A DNA stretch of 64,000 nt, taken from the NCBI RefSeq assembly GCF_000423205.1, contig NZ_AUHN01000005.1, positions 62,001 through 126,000 of the forward strand, given 5' to 3'. Position numbers and translations under genes: made by a program. The notes beneath the pieces are model-generated. The model saw nothing but the letters and a program-made list of their open reading frames with translations. It did not search any database and was not told the DNA's origin. Within the stretch, counting starts at the first letter, position 1. Each line of letters begins with the position of its first letter. Of the stretch, positions 54,516 to 62,421 are shown one piece after another. This DNA comes from Jonesia quinghaiensis DSM 15701 (GTDB taxonomy: Bacteria; Actinomycetota; Actinomycetes; Actinomycetales; Cellulomonadaceae).

Positions 54516-54779
54516 GTGGTCATCGTAACCAGACTTAACGGCGAGCGCTTTGCGCTCAACCCAGACCTTGTGCAGCGGATTGATTCCGTACCTGACACAA
54601 TCCTGACGCTGGTCGACGGAACCAAGTACATCGTCCGTGAGTCGATGGCTGAGGTTATCGAACTCATCAACGAGCAACGTGCTGGCATCATCGCTCGCGC
54701 CCAAAACCTGGTGCCAGACGTCGAGTATGTCCAACCTGACCTCACCCTCGTGACACCCATCGCTGAGGAGGACAAGTAA
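54516..54779 (+). CDS. flbD: flagellar protein FlbD/SwrD
   Basis: A small protein of 87 residues of the FlbD family, needed for motor power or swarming in Bacillus (SwrD). Start GTG 54516 is chosen: VVIVTRLNGERFALNPDLVQRID is the family start, and AAGGACGGA precedes it. The core motif LVDGTKYIVRES is also present. It overlaps motA by one base. Confidence 0.92.
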   Translation: MVIVTRLNGERFALNPDLVQRIDSVPDTILTLVDGTKYIVRESMAEVIELINEQRAGIIARAQNLVPDVEYVQPDLTLVTPIAEEDK

Positions 54780-55564
54780 TGGATCCCGCAACAATCATTG
54801 GGCTCAGCGTCGCGATGGGCGGCATTATTGTCGCCATCATCCTTGAAGGCGCCGACCCAATGTCAGTGTTCTTGCTCCCCCCTATGATTCTTGTGTTTGT
54901 TGGAACCTTTGGTGTGGCTATGGCAGGTGGCACGATGCGTGACCTCGTGCATGGGCTGAAGGCTCTTCCCCCTGCTTTTACCCGGAAACCGCGGAACTCT
55001 GCTGGTGCGGTAGACACTATTGTGTCTCTCGCTGAGCAGGCTCGCCGTGAGGGGTTGCTTGCGCTGGAAGATGCTGCCAAGGATATTGACAACGATTTTT
55101 TGCGGGACGGTTTACGTTCCGCTATTGATGGCACGGACCCAGAGGATCTTCGCGAGATTTTGGAAGACAAAATCGAAGCGAAACGTGCTTCTGACAAAGT
55201 GGGTTACAAGTTTTACGAGGACATGGGTGGTTATGCGCCAACCATTGGAATTGTGGGAACGGTTGTCTCCCTTGTTCACGTGCTTGAGAACCTTGCTGAA
55301 CCCGCTGAGCTAGGGCACAAGATCGCTGCTGCGTTCCTGGCTACGTTCTGGGGTATCTTCACCGCCAACGTGATGTGGCTTCCTATTGGTAACCGGCTTA
55401 AGCGGATTTCTAACCTTGAGTGCGATGAAATGGAAATCATTCTTGAAGGCCTTTTGGCTGTCCAGGCTGGGGCGAACCCTCGTGTGGTAGGTGAACGATT
55501 GCGGTCCTTGATTCCTGAGTCAACGGCACCTCCATCAAGTAAGCCCACGAAGGAAGCAGCATGA
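54779..55564 (+). CDS. motA: flagellar motor stator protein MotA
   Basis: A 261-residue proton-channel subunit with four membrane helices (about 1-22, 30-50, 150-175, 185-205). The cytoplasmic loop has charged residues near RREGLLALEDAAKDIDNDFLRDGL for FliG contact, and the conserved Pro is in the GGYAPTIGIVGTVVSL helix. It overlaps motB by four bases and probably couples to it. Confidence 0.96.
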   Translation: MDPATIIGLSVAMGGIIVAIILEGADPMSVFLLPPMILVFVGTFGVAMAGGTMRDLVHGLKALPPAFTRKPRNSAGAVDTIVSLAEQARREGLLALEDAAKDIDNDFLRDGLRSAIDGTDPEDLREILEDKIEAKRASDKVGYKFYEDMGGYAPTIGIVGTVVSLVHVLENLAEPAELGHKIAAAFLATFWGIFTANVMWLPIGNRLKRISNLECDEMEIILEGLLAVQAGANPRVVGERLRSLIPESTAPPSSKPTKEAA

Positions 55565-56472
55565 GTAGGCCAAAGCACCCTAAGAAGCGTGGTGGTGCCC
55601 ACGAAGAAGAACACGCTGATTCAGAGCGCTGGTTGGTGTCCTACGCTGACATGCTCACCGTTCTTGTGGGCCTCTTTATCGTGATGTATGCGATGTCTCA
55701 GGTTGATGAGTCCAAGTACGAACAGCTTGCTGCTTCGTTGGCAGTGAGCTTCGGTGGTTCGGGAGGAACGTCCATCCTCAGTGATGGGTCAAGCATTTTG
55801 GAGACGAACTCCTCGGTGATTCCCACAACCGTTGTGCCTCCTGAGGGTGAGTTGGCCACTGCGCTGCGTAACGATGGCAGCAGCGACAATGAAGGGGACT
55901 CAGATGAGGAAGCCATTAACCCGAAGGATATGGCTGCTGCGCGTGCAGAGTTTGAAAACCTTGAATCCTTGGCTGAGCGGATCGACAAAGCGTTAAAGAA
56001 ACGTGGGCTTGAAGGGTCTGTGGAGTACCGCATCAATGAGCGTGGATTGATTGTTGGTTTGGTTTCTGATGAGTTATTTTTCCTTCCTGACACCGCCACA
56101 TTGACGTCAAACACTCGTAAGGTCGTTGACACGACTGCGCCGATCATGCGTGAGCTGAACAACGAACTATCGATTGAAGGGCACGCGAATTCACTGAGGT
56201 CAGTGAATTACAAATCTAACTGGGAGCTTTCCTCAGATAGAGCGACCCAGGTTCTGCGGCGATATGTAGAAAAAGGCAAAATCTCCGGCGACCGTATTGC
56301 TGCTGTGGGATTTGGCGACACTCGTCCTTTGGCCAAAAACAACACAAAACGCGGCCTGACCGTGAACCGTCGTGTGGACATCGTTATTTTGTCCTCCGAG
56401 CCGGAACGGGTCCGCGACCTCCTCACCTTAGTAGCCACCGAGACAGACACTGGAGAGACCAATGCCGATTGA
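55561..56472 (+). CDS. motB: flagellar motor stator protein MotB
   Basis: A 303-residue stator anchor. One membrane helix (about 28-48) carries the proton-binding Asp30 in SYADMLTVLVGLF. A long linker is followed by the OmpA-like peptidoglycan-binding domain (about 180-290; SIEGHANSLRS, NWELSSDRATQVLR, GFGDTRPL, NRRVDIVIL). It overlaps motA and fliL. Confidence 0.96.
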   Translation: MSRPKHPKKRGGAHEEEHADSERWLVSYADMLTVLVGLFIVMYAMSQVDESKYEQLAASLAVSFGGSGGTSILSDGSSILETNSSVIPTTVVPPEGELATALRNDGSSDNEGDSDEEAINPKDMAAARAEFENLESLAERIDKALKKRGLEGSVEYRINERGLIVGLVSDELFFLPDTATLTSNTRKVVDTTAPIMRELNNELSIEGHANSLRSVNYKSNWELSSDRATQVLRRYVEKGKISGDRIAAVGFGDTRPLAKNNTKRGLTVNRRVDIVILSSEPERVRDLLTLVATETDTGETNAD

Positions 56473-56977
56473 GCAACGGGTGGTTAGCGGCGGACGCCCA
56501 CAGGCCACCCCTCAGCGCACATCTGCCCCCAAGGCGGATCAAACTGCTGCAGCACCGGAGAGCCCAAAGAAGTCGAAAAAGGGCTTGATGATTATTGTGG
56601 CTGTTGTTGTTCTTGCTGTTATTGGAGCAGCTGCCTACTTTTTCGTTCTGAAACCTGGAGGAGACACCTCTGAGGAAGAGTTGCCCCCAGAAGTAGGAGA
56701 GGTGTTCACCATTGAATCGATGAACATCAACCTCGCTGAAGGGCGCTACCTGCGTGCAGGGTTTGGTTTGCAAATGACCAAAGACGCTGACACCTATCAC
56801 TTTGACCCAGCGCAAGCCCGCAACAAGGCGATCGAAGTGTACTCGGGCCAAACTTTCGCTGATGTGATGGACCCGGTGACCCGTGAAGCGTTGCGCCAAC
56901 AGTTGGCTGCGGCTTTGGATGAGGTTTACCACGGCGATGTGATGGACGTGTATCTCACCGATTATGTGGCCCAATAA
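56462..56977 (+). CDS. fliL: flagellar basal body protein FliL
   Basis: A 171-residue stator-associated protein. A basic N-terminus precedes one membrane helix (about 41-62) and the FliL domain (about 77-165: FTIESMNINLAEGRYLRAGFGLQMT; DPVTREALRQQLAAAL). It overlaps motB by 11 bases. A hairpin follows before fliM. Confidence 0.92.
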   Translation: MPIEQRVVSGGRPQATPQRTSAPKADQTAAAPESPKKSKKGLMIIVAVVVLAVIGAAAYFFVLKPGGDTSEEELPPEVGEVFTIESMNINLAEGRYLRAGFGLQMTKDADTYHFDPAQARNKAIEVYSGQTFADVMDPVTREALRQQLAAALDEVYHGDVMDVYLTDYVAQ

Positions 56978-57004
56978 CGCGTAACCCACGCCACATCTGG
57001 GTGT

Positions 57005-57031
57005 CCTGAGGGGGAACATCACCCCCTCAGG
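57005..57031 (+). terminator. hairpin between fliL and fliM
   Basis: A perfect 10-bp G/C stem (57005-57014 with 57022-57031) around a 7-base loop, with no T-run. It lies just before the fliM GTG at 57039 and would cover its ribosome site, so it may act on translation rather than termination. Confidence 0.55.
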
Positions 57032-57038
57032 GCGAAGT

Positions 57039-58013
57039 GTGACACCCCAAACACTAAAGGCTCGATGGTTCGTGCCGATTGTGGGAGGCGTGACAGCACC
57101 AGATACAACAACTCGACGCCATCGCAATGGCCCGCCGGAGCCCTATGACTTCCGGCGGCCCATGACGATCGCTCGCGAGCATGCCCGCATCGTCGAAATG
57201 GCGTTCGAAACTTTTGCGCGCCAATGGGCGACCCAACTCACCTCACGTCTGCGAGTCATGGCGCAGATTGATCTCGACAAACTCGAGATGGTCACGTACG
57301 CCGAGTACATTGACACCCTTGACCCACACACCACATTGGTGTTGTTTACCGCTGATGAGACGCGGTCAACCTCGATTCTCCAAATTCCTAGCCCCACCAC
57401 CATGATTTGGATTGATTACATCCTCGGTGGACCAGGGCTTGAACGCGAAGAGAACCCGCGTGAGCTTACGGAGATCGAAACAGCACTGTTTAAGTCGTTG
57501 TTGGAATCATCTTTGGCGGACATGCGTTATGCATTTTCCTCCATTACCCCGATGACCCCCTCACTGCGTGGTATCCAATACAACCCGCAGTTTGTGCAGG
57601 CGGTCCCTGCCAATGAAGCGGTCCTCATCGCAACGTTCGCTCTCACGGTTGCTGAGCGCACCACCGCAGCCACCATGATGTTTGCTGCCGATGCCCTGCT
57701 GAACCCCCTCAAAGCTGGAGAAGCAGCAGCAGACCCTTCCGCCAGTCAGATGGAAGAAGCGCGCATCTCATTTGACCGACTGCGCCTGTCGATGAACGAT
57801 GTCCCGCTCGATGTTGGTGTGCAACTGAACTCCATCACCGTGCGCCCCCGGGATATTTACTCCATGGAAATTGGCGATGTCATCGAACTGCGCCACGGCG
57901 CAGCCCACCCTCTACGCATTGTTGTTGAAGGGCGCACCATTGGTCACGGCGTCCCAGGGAACAACGGGAAACAACTGGCCGTGAAGGTCACCGACACCAA
58001 ACGGGAGTCCTGA
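57039..58013 (+). CDS. fliM: flagellar motor switch protein FliM
   Basis: A C-ring protein of up to 324 residues. The first 30 residues are uncertain: starts at GTG 57039 or GTG 57090 (TAPDTTTRRH) are both possible. The core has the FliM PEPYDFRRPMT..EHARIVEMAFETFARQW start. The C-terminal SpoA domain (about 240-320: DVPLDVGVQLNSITVRPRDIYSMEIGDVIELRH) is visible. The usual CheY-binding LSQxEIDxLL peptide is not seen at the N-terminus. It overlaps fliN by one base. Confidence 0.94.
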   Translation: MTPQTLKARWFVPIVGGVTAPDTTTRRHRNGPPEPYDFRRPMTIAREHARIVEMAFETFARQWATQLTSRLRVMAQIDLDKLEMVTYAEYIDTLDPHTTLVLFTADETRSTSILQIPSPTTMIWIDYILGGPGLEREENPRELTEIETALFKSLLESSLADMRYAFSSITPMTPSLRGIQYNPQFVQAVPANEAVLIATFALTVAERTTAATMMFAADALLNPLKAGEAAADPSASQMEEARISFDRLRLSMNDVPLDVGVQLNSITVRPRDIYSMEIGDVIELRHGAAHPLRIVVEGRTIGHGVPGNNGKQLAVKVTDTKRES

Positions 58014-58819
58014 TGGTTACTTTGGCTACGTTCCAAGACAGTGCAAACGCCCTCGTGGAGTTCATTCCCCACGCCACGCCCTTGCGCGCTGCCCTGAGCC
58101 CCACTCCTCCTGTCGGCGATGCCATCGCAGGAATGGAATCTTTTGGATTCCAACTGGTTGGCTCCACCCAATACGCGTTTGGCCTCTACCTTGGCCCCAC
58201 AGTGTTTGAGGCCCTTGCCCAAGCAGAAGAACCCATTGATGCCCGCCTCGCAGTGCGCCCAGCGCTCGAAGCCGCCTCAGTGCACTTTGGTCAAGGAATC
58301 GTTGCGGATCTTGATGCCGCACCCTCGGTCACCCAAGGTGCCGCCCCCATTTCTTTCGCTTTGACCACTGGCGCGCAGGTCGTCGGTTGGCTCACCATCC
58401 ACAACCGTGAGGACATGACGTTGTCGAACTCCACCCCCGACCAGCCAAGCGAACAGACCTCAGCACCTGCAGCTACCGCTCCTGCGGCTCCCGCAACCAC
58501 GCCGAGCCCCGCAGAACCAGCTATTCGCCCGTTTTCCCCACCTGTTATGTCCACCGGTAATAGCGGTGAAGACAAGCTTCGCCTCCTGTACGACGTAGAA
58601 ATGACGTTGACTGTGGAAATTGGCCGGGCCAAACTTCCCGTGAAGCAAGTCCTTGACTTGACCCCAGGGTCCGTTGTGGAACTTGACCGTGCTGCAGGCA
58701 GCCCCGCAGACCTCCTCGTCAACGGTCACCTGGTGGCCCGCGGTGAAGTGGTTGTGGTGGACGAAGACTACGGTTTGCGCATCACCGAAATCATTGACAC
58801 CTCTGAGGTGTTCGCCTGA
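58013..58819 (+). CDS. fliN: flagellar motor switch protein FliN, extended
   Basis: A C-ring protein of 268 residues. The C-terminal SpoA domain (about 192-266) carries LRLLYDVEMTLTVEIGRAKLPVKQVLDLTPGSVVELD, the FliN signature. Before it lie about 135 residues of an alpha/beta domain that looks CheC-like in position and a Pro/Ala linker. The CheC phosphatase motif (ExxN) is not seen, so the extra domain may be structural. It overlaps fliM and fliO by one base. Confidence 0.93.
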   Translation: MVTLATFQDSANALVEFIPHATPLRAALSPTPPVGDAIAGMESFGFQLVGSTQYAFGLYLGPTVFEALAQAEEPIDARLAVRPALEAASVHFGQGIVADLDAAPSVTQGAAPISFALTTGAQVVGWLTIHNREDMTLSNSTPDQPSEQTSAPAATAPAAPATTPSPAEPAIRPFSPPVMSTGNSGEDKLRLLYDVEMTLTVEIGRAKLPVKQVLDLTPGSVVELDRAAGSPADLLVNGHLVARGEVVVVDEDYGLRITEIIDTSEVFA

Positions 58820-59400
58820 TGGACACCCTGCAGGTAGTACTGCGGGCGATCGCCTCACTCATTGTGGTGATCGGTTTGATCATGTGGCTATCACGCAAGT
58901 TTGCTGGCCCAGGTAATACGCCAGCTCGTGCCCCTGGGGCAGCTCGCGGATTCAAAGGGCTTTTGTCTGGCCTGACCAGCACACGGAACCCAGCATCGGG
59001 CAAGTTGGTGCAAGTCGCTGGGCGTCAGATGCTCAGCAACAAGGTGCAACTTGTTGTGGTGGACGTTGACGGTGAACGGCTGGTGTTGTCCGTTGCCGAA
59101 AGTGGAGCGCAAGTGCTCTCCAGCAAACCAGCGCCGATGCCCGCCACACAACCAGCAACGCAGGCTGTCCCAGCGCCAACAGCGGACACCACCCACATGC
59201 ATGGCACCGCAGAGGTACGGGACTTTGATAAAGAACTGTCCCGCCAGGTAGCGAATTCCACTACCCCCTCCGCCAAACAGTCATGGACAGAAGGATCTGT
59301 CCTGTCACCCAATACTTGGCTTCACGCCAAAGCAGCCATGAAGGCAGCTCGTGTTGGTCGTTCACGAAACCACACGCAGCTCACACCTTCCGGGCGGTAA
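58819..59400 (+). CDS. fliO: flagellar export protein FliO
   Basis: A 193-residue bitopic membrane protein. One N-terminal membrane helix (about 8-28) is followed by a FliO core (SGKLVQVAGRQMLSNKVQLVVVDVDGERLVLSV) and a Pro/Ala-rich tail. It helps FliP assemble. It lies between fliN (one-base overlap) and fliP. Confidence 0.88.
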   Translation: MDTLQVVLRAIASLIVVIGLIMWLSRKFAGPGNTPARAPGAARGFKGLLSGLTSTRNPASGKLVQVAGRQMLSNKVQLVVVDVDGERLVLSVAESGAQVLSSKPAPMPATQPATQAVPAPTADTTHMHGTAEVRDFDKELSRQVANSTTPSAKQSWTEGSVLSPNTWLHAKAAMKAARVGRSRNHTQLTPSGR

Positions 59401-59405
59401 ACCCC

Positions 59406-60236
59406 ATGCAGCTCACACACGACTCCGCGGCTCCCACCGCGCGTCGGTGGCTCGCTCGCGCCGCAGTGCTCCTCGCGATCACTGCAGCACTGAGCCTCTT
59501 GCACCTACTCCTGACAGCGCAAGGTGCACACGCAGACCTCGTTGATCCAGTTGACCCTGTGGCACCAGTTGAAGATGGGCTATCCATTCAAATCGGCGGC
59601 GCCGAGAATGGGCCGTCATCGTCAATTGTGGTGCTCCTCGGAATCACGTTGTTGTCTGTGGCGCCTTCGCTCCTGCTCCTCATGACGAGCTTCACCAAGA
59701 TTCTTGTGGTGCTCTCCATTACCCGTAACGCCATGGGGTTGCAGTCGGTTCCACCCAACCAGGTGATTGCCGGAATCGCATTATTCCTCTCGATCTTCAT
59801 CATGGGGCCGGTCCTGACAGCAATTAACGACATTGCTGTCCAACCGTTCTTAGCGGGGGACATCGATTTTGCGGCCGCGCTTGATGGCGGCTCGGGGCCG
59901 TTACGGGAATTTATGGTGGCCCACACCAGAGAGTCAGACATTGCTCTGATTACCCGTGCAGCGCAGGCAGATAACCCCACGGATCCGCAGACCGTGCCGA
60001 TGCTCACCTTGATCCCGGCGTTCCTCTTGTCGGAACTACGGGCAGCGTTCATCATTGGTTTTGTTATCTTCCTTCCGTTTTTGGTCATCGACCTCGTGAT
60101 CTCCGCGGCGCTGATGTCCCTCGGTATGATGATGCTCCCTCCGATCATCATCTCCTTGCCCTTCAAGTTGCTCCTCTTTGTGCTGGTTGATGGGTGGTCA
60201 CTTATTGTGACGGCCCTCATCGGTAGTTATCGGTAG
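59406..60236 (+). CDS. fliP: flagellar export gate protein FliP
   Basis: A 276-residue core export-gate protein. A signal-like N-terminus (about 15-42, ending AHA) is followed by TM2 (SSIVVLLGITLLSVAPSLLLLMTSFTKI) and the diagnostic RNAMGLQSVPPNQVIAGIALFLSIF. Two further helices are near the C-terminus (LSELRAAFIIGFVIFLPFLVIDLV). ATG 59406 is used; a start at 59283 would run through the fliO tail. Confidence 0.96.
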   Translation: MQLTHDSAAPTARRWLARAAVLLAITAALSLLHLLLTAQGAHADLVDPVDPVAPVEDGLSIQIGGAENGPSSSIVVLLGITLLSVAPSLLLLMTSFTKILVVLSITRNAMGLQSVPPNQVIAGIALFLSIFIMGPVLTAINDIAVQPFLAGDIDFAAALDGGSGPLREFMVAHTRESDIALITRAAQADNPTDPQTVPMLTLIPAFLLSELRAAFIIGFVIFLPFLVIDLVISAALMSLGMMMLPPIIISLPFKLLLFVLVDGWSLIVTALIGSYR

Positions 60237-60245
60237 GGGGCGTTC

Positions 60246-60518
60246 ATGGATACCACCGCAGTCCTGGACATTGGACTCCAAGCACTATGGCTCACCGCGA
60301 AACTGTGTGCGCCAATCCTCATCACGGCACTGGCTATTGGTTTTGCCGTGTCTTTGCTTCAATCAATTACCCAGATTCAAGAAGTCACACTTTCCTTCGT
60401 GCCTAAGGCGCTAGGGGTTGCAGTGGTGATCTACATTTCTGGGCACTGGATGATTGAAGAAACCGTTGCGTTCACGACGGCAATGTTTGAACGCATCCCT
60501 GCTCTCTTGGCAGGGTAA
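60246..60518 (+). CDS. fliQ: flagellar export gate protein FliQ
   Basis: A 90-residue two-helix membrane protein with the motif AIGFAVSLLQSITQIQEVTLSFVPK. It starts ten bases after fliP and lies three bases before fliR. Confidence 0.94.
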   Translation: MDTTAVLDIGLQALWLTAKLCAPILITALAIGFAVSLLQSITQIQEVTLSFVPKALGVAVVIYISGHWMIEETVAFTTAMFERIPALLAG

Positions 60519-60520
60519 TC

Positions 60521-61282
60521 ATGACTCTTACCCTGTCCGCAGCGGCACTGGAAACGGTGATGCTGGTATCGGTGCGGTTCATCGCTTTCTTTGTGATCGC
60601 GCCTCCATTTTCTTCCCGGTCGTTTCCAGCGACAGTGAAGATGATGCTGGCTTTAGGGCTTGCGTTGGCTGTGGCGCCAACCGTTGGTCCCGTGGAACCG
60701 GCGCAGAGCCTCGGGCTATACATGATGGACCTTGGCTTGCAGGTAGTCATCGGTGCCTCCTTGGGGTTTTTGGTGTACTTGGTGTTCGCCGCTGTGGAAA
60801 GCGCCGGTGGAATGATTGATATGACCGGTGGTTTCGCGATGGCCGCGGGCTTTGACCCGCTGAACCAGGTCAACGGAGCCCAAATGTATCGGCTGTTTCA
60901 AATGACGGCTTTGGTGTTGCTGTTCGCCTCAAACGGGCACCACCTCATCGTGGGTGGGTTAATCCGTTCGTTTGAATTCGCCCCGTTGGGTGAAGGTATT
61001 TCGATGGAGCGGGTGGGGTCAACCGTTGCTGGTGGTTTAACTGACCTTTTCTTGGCAGCAGTTCAAATAGCTGGGCCTCTGATTGTGGTGTTAGTCCTCG
61101 CTGATATTGGGATGGGGCTGCTGAGCCGTGTTGCACCAGCGTTGAACGTCTTCGTGTTGTCGTTCCCGCTGAAAATTTACTTAACGATTTCTTTGGTTTC
61201 GGTGGTGTATTTAACGCTGCCGCGCATGATTGAGGCGTTGACCAACGCGTCGCTGGAAAACATTTGGGGGGTGATCCGATGA
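60521..61282 (+). CDS. fliR: flagellar export gate protein FliR
   Basis: A 253-residue six-helix export-gate protein: RFIAFFVIAPPFSSRSFPATVKMMLALGLALAV near the start and ESAGGMIDMTGGFAMAAGFDPLNQ in the middle are typical. It overlaps flhB by four bases. Confidence 0.94.
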   Translation: MTLTLSAAALETVMLVSVRFIAFFVIAPPFSSRSFPATVKMMLALGLALAVAPTVGPVEPAQSLGLYMMDLGLQVVIGASLGFLVYLVFAAVESAGGMIDMTGGFAMAAGFDPLNQVNGAQMYRLFQMTALVLLFASNGHHLIVGGLIRSFEFAPLGEGISMERVGSTVAGGLTDLFLAAVQIAGPLIVVLVLADIGMGLLSRVAPALNVFVLSFPLKIYLTISLVSVVYLTLPRMIEALTNASLENIWGVIR

Positions 61283-62421
61283 GTGAGGACAAGTCACAAG
61301 AAAAAACAGAGGACGCCACCCCGAAGCGCATGAAAGAGGTGCGCCGTGATGGAAGTTTGCAAAAATCCCAGGACCTTTCCGCATGGGCAGGTATCGGGGC
61401 AGGCACTGCAGTATTGCCCTTGGTGTTTGGCAATGTTGAGGGGCACATCGAAGATCTTTTGATGAATGTGCGCGTCATCGCCGACAACCCGGACCCGCTT
61501 TTGGTGGTCCCCATGCTCGGGGAATCGCTGGCTGGGGTGTTGCCGGCACTTGCGCCGATGCTTGCCATCACCGTTGTCGCTGCGATCGCAGCGAACACGG
61601 TGGGCGGTATCACCATTGCGACAAAGAAACTTAAACCTACATTCAAACAGTTCAACCTCATCAAAGGGGTGAAGCAAAAGTTTGGTATGCAGGCCGTGTG
61701 GCAAGGCGTTAAGGCGTTGTTGAAAACAATCGTCATTGGGACCGTGCTGTACCTGCTCGTGCAAGGAATGATCCCCATCATTCAACAATCTGGTGCGTTG
61801 TCGATGCGCGCCGTGCTGGGTTTCGCCTCGGACAAATTTATGCAACTGATGTGGACCGCAGTCGCTGCAGGTGTTGTTCTTGCTGTCCTGGATGTTGTGG
61901 TGGTGCGCAAGCGAAACCGCAAAAAAACCAAAATGACCCGTAAAGAGGTCAAAGACGAAAACAAAAACACTGAAGGTGACCCGCTGCTTAAAGGCGCGAT
62001 CCGTTCCCGGCAGCTTGCTATGTCGCGGAACCGGATGATCTCTTCAGTTGCTGACGCAGATGTGGTGGTGGTTAACCCCACCCACGTTGCAGTTGCTCTA
62101 ACCTACGTGCCCGGAGAGGGCGCACCAAAACTTGTGGCTAAAGGGAAGAACCTGGTAGCCCAACGCATTCGTGATGCAGCTGAGGAGAATGGCGTCCCCC
62201 TCGTGCGTGACATCCCCCTTGCCCGCGCCTTGAATAGCCACTGCGAAATTGGGCACCCCGTACCGGGGGCCTTGTTTACCGCGGTTGCTCAAGTGTTGGC
62301 TTTTGTGATGCTGCTGAAGCAGCGTGGTGCCGCAATGGGTGCTGTCCGTGCGATGCCTGCCCCAACTGACGTCCCTGAAGACATGTATGACCCAAGGAGC
62401 TATGACGATGAAGATGAATAA
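61279..62421 (+). CDS. flhB: flagellar export switch protein FlhB
   Basis: A 380-residue protein with four membrane helices (about 33-55, 85-110, 145-165, 185-210) and a cytoplasmic C-domain. The self-cleavage motif NPTH is at 266-269. N-terminus DKSQEKTEDATPKRMKEVRRDGSLQKSQDL is typical. ATG 61279 is used; it overlaps fliR (four bases). The C-terminal end is acidic. It sets the switch from hook to filament export with FliK. Confidence 0.97.
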   Translation: MSEDKSQEKTEDATPKRMKEVRRDGSLQKSQDLSAWAGIGAGTAVLPLVFGNVEGHIEDLLMNVRVIADNPDPLLVVPMLGESLAGVLPALAPMLAITVVAAIAANTVGGITIATKKLKPTFKQFNLIKGVKQKFGMQAVWQGVKALLKTIVIGTVLYLLVQGMIPIIQQSGALSMRAVLGFASDKFMQLMWTAVAAGVVLAVLDVVVVRKRNRKKTKMTRKEVKDENKNTEGDPLLKGAIRSRQLAMSRNRMISSVADADVVVVNPTHVAVALTYVPGEGAPKLVAKGKNLVAQRIRDAAEENGVPLVRDIPLARALNSHCEIGHPVPGALFTAVAQVLAFVMLLKQRGAAMGAVRAMPAPTDVPEDMYDPRSYDDEDE

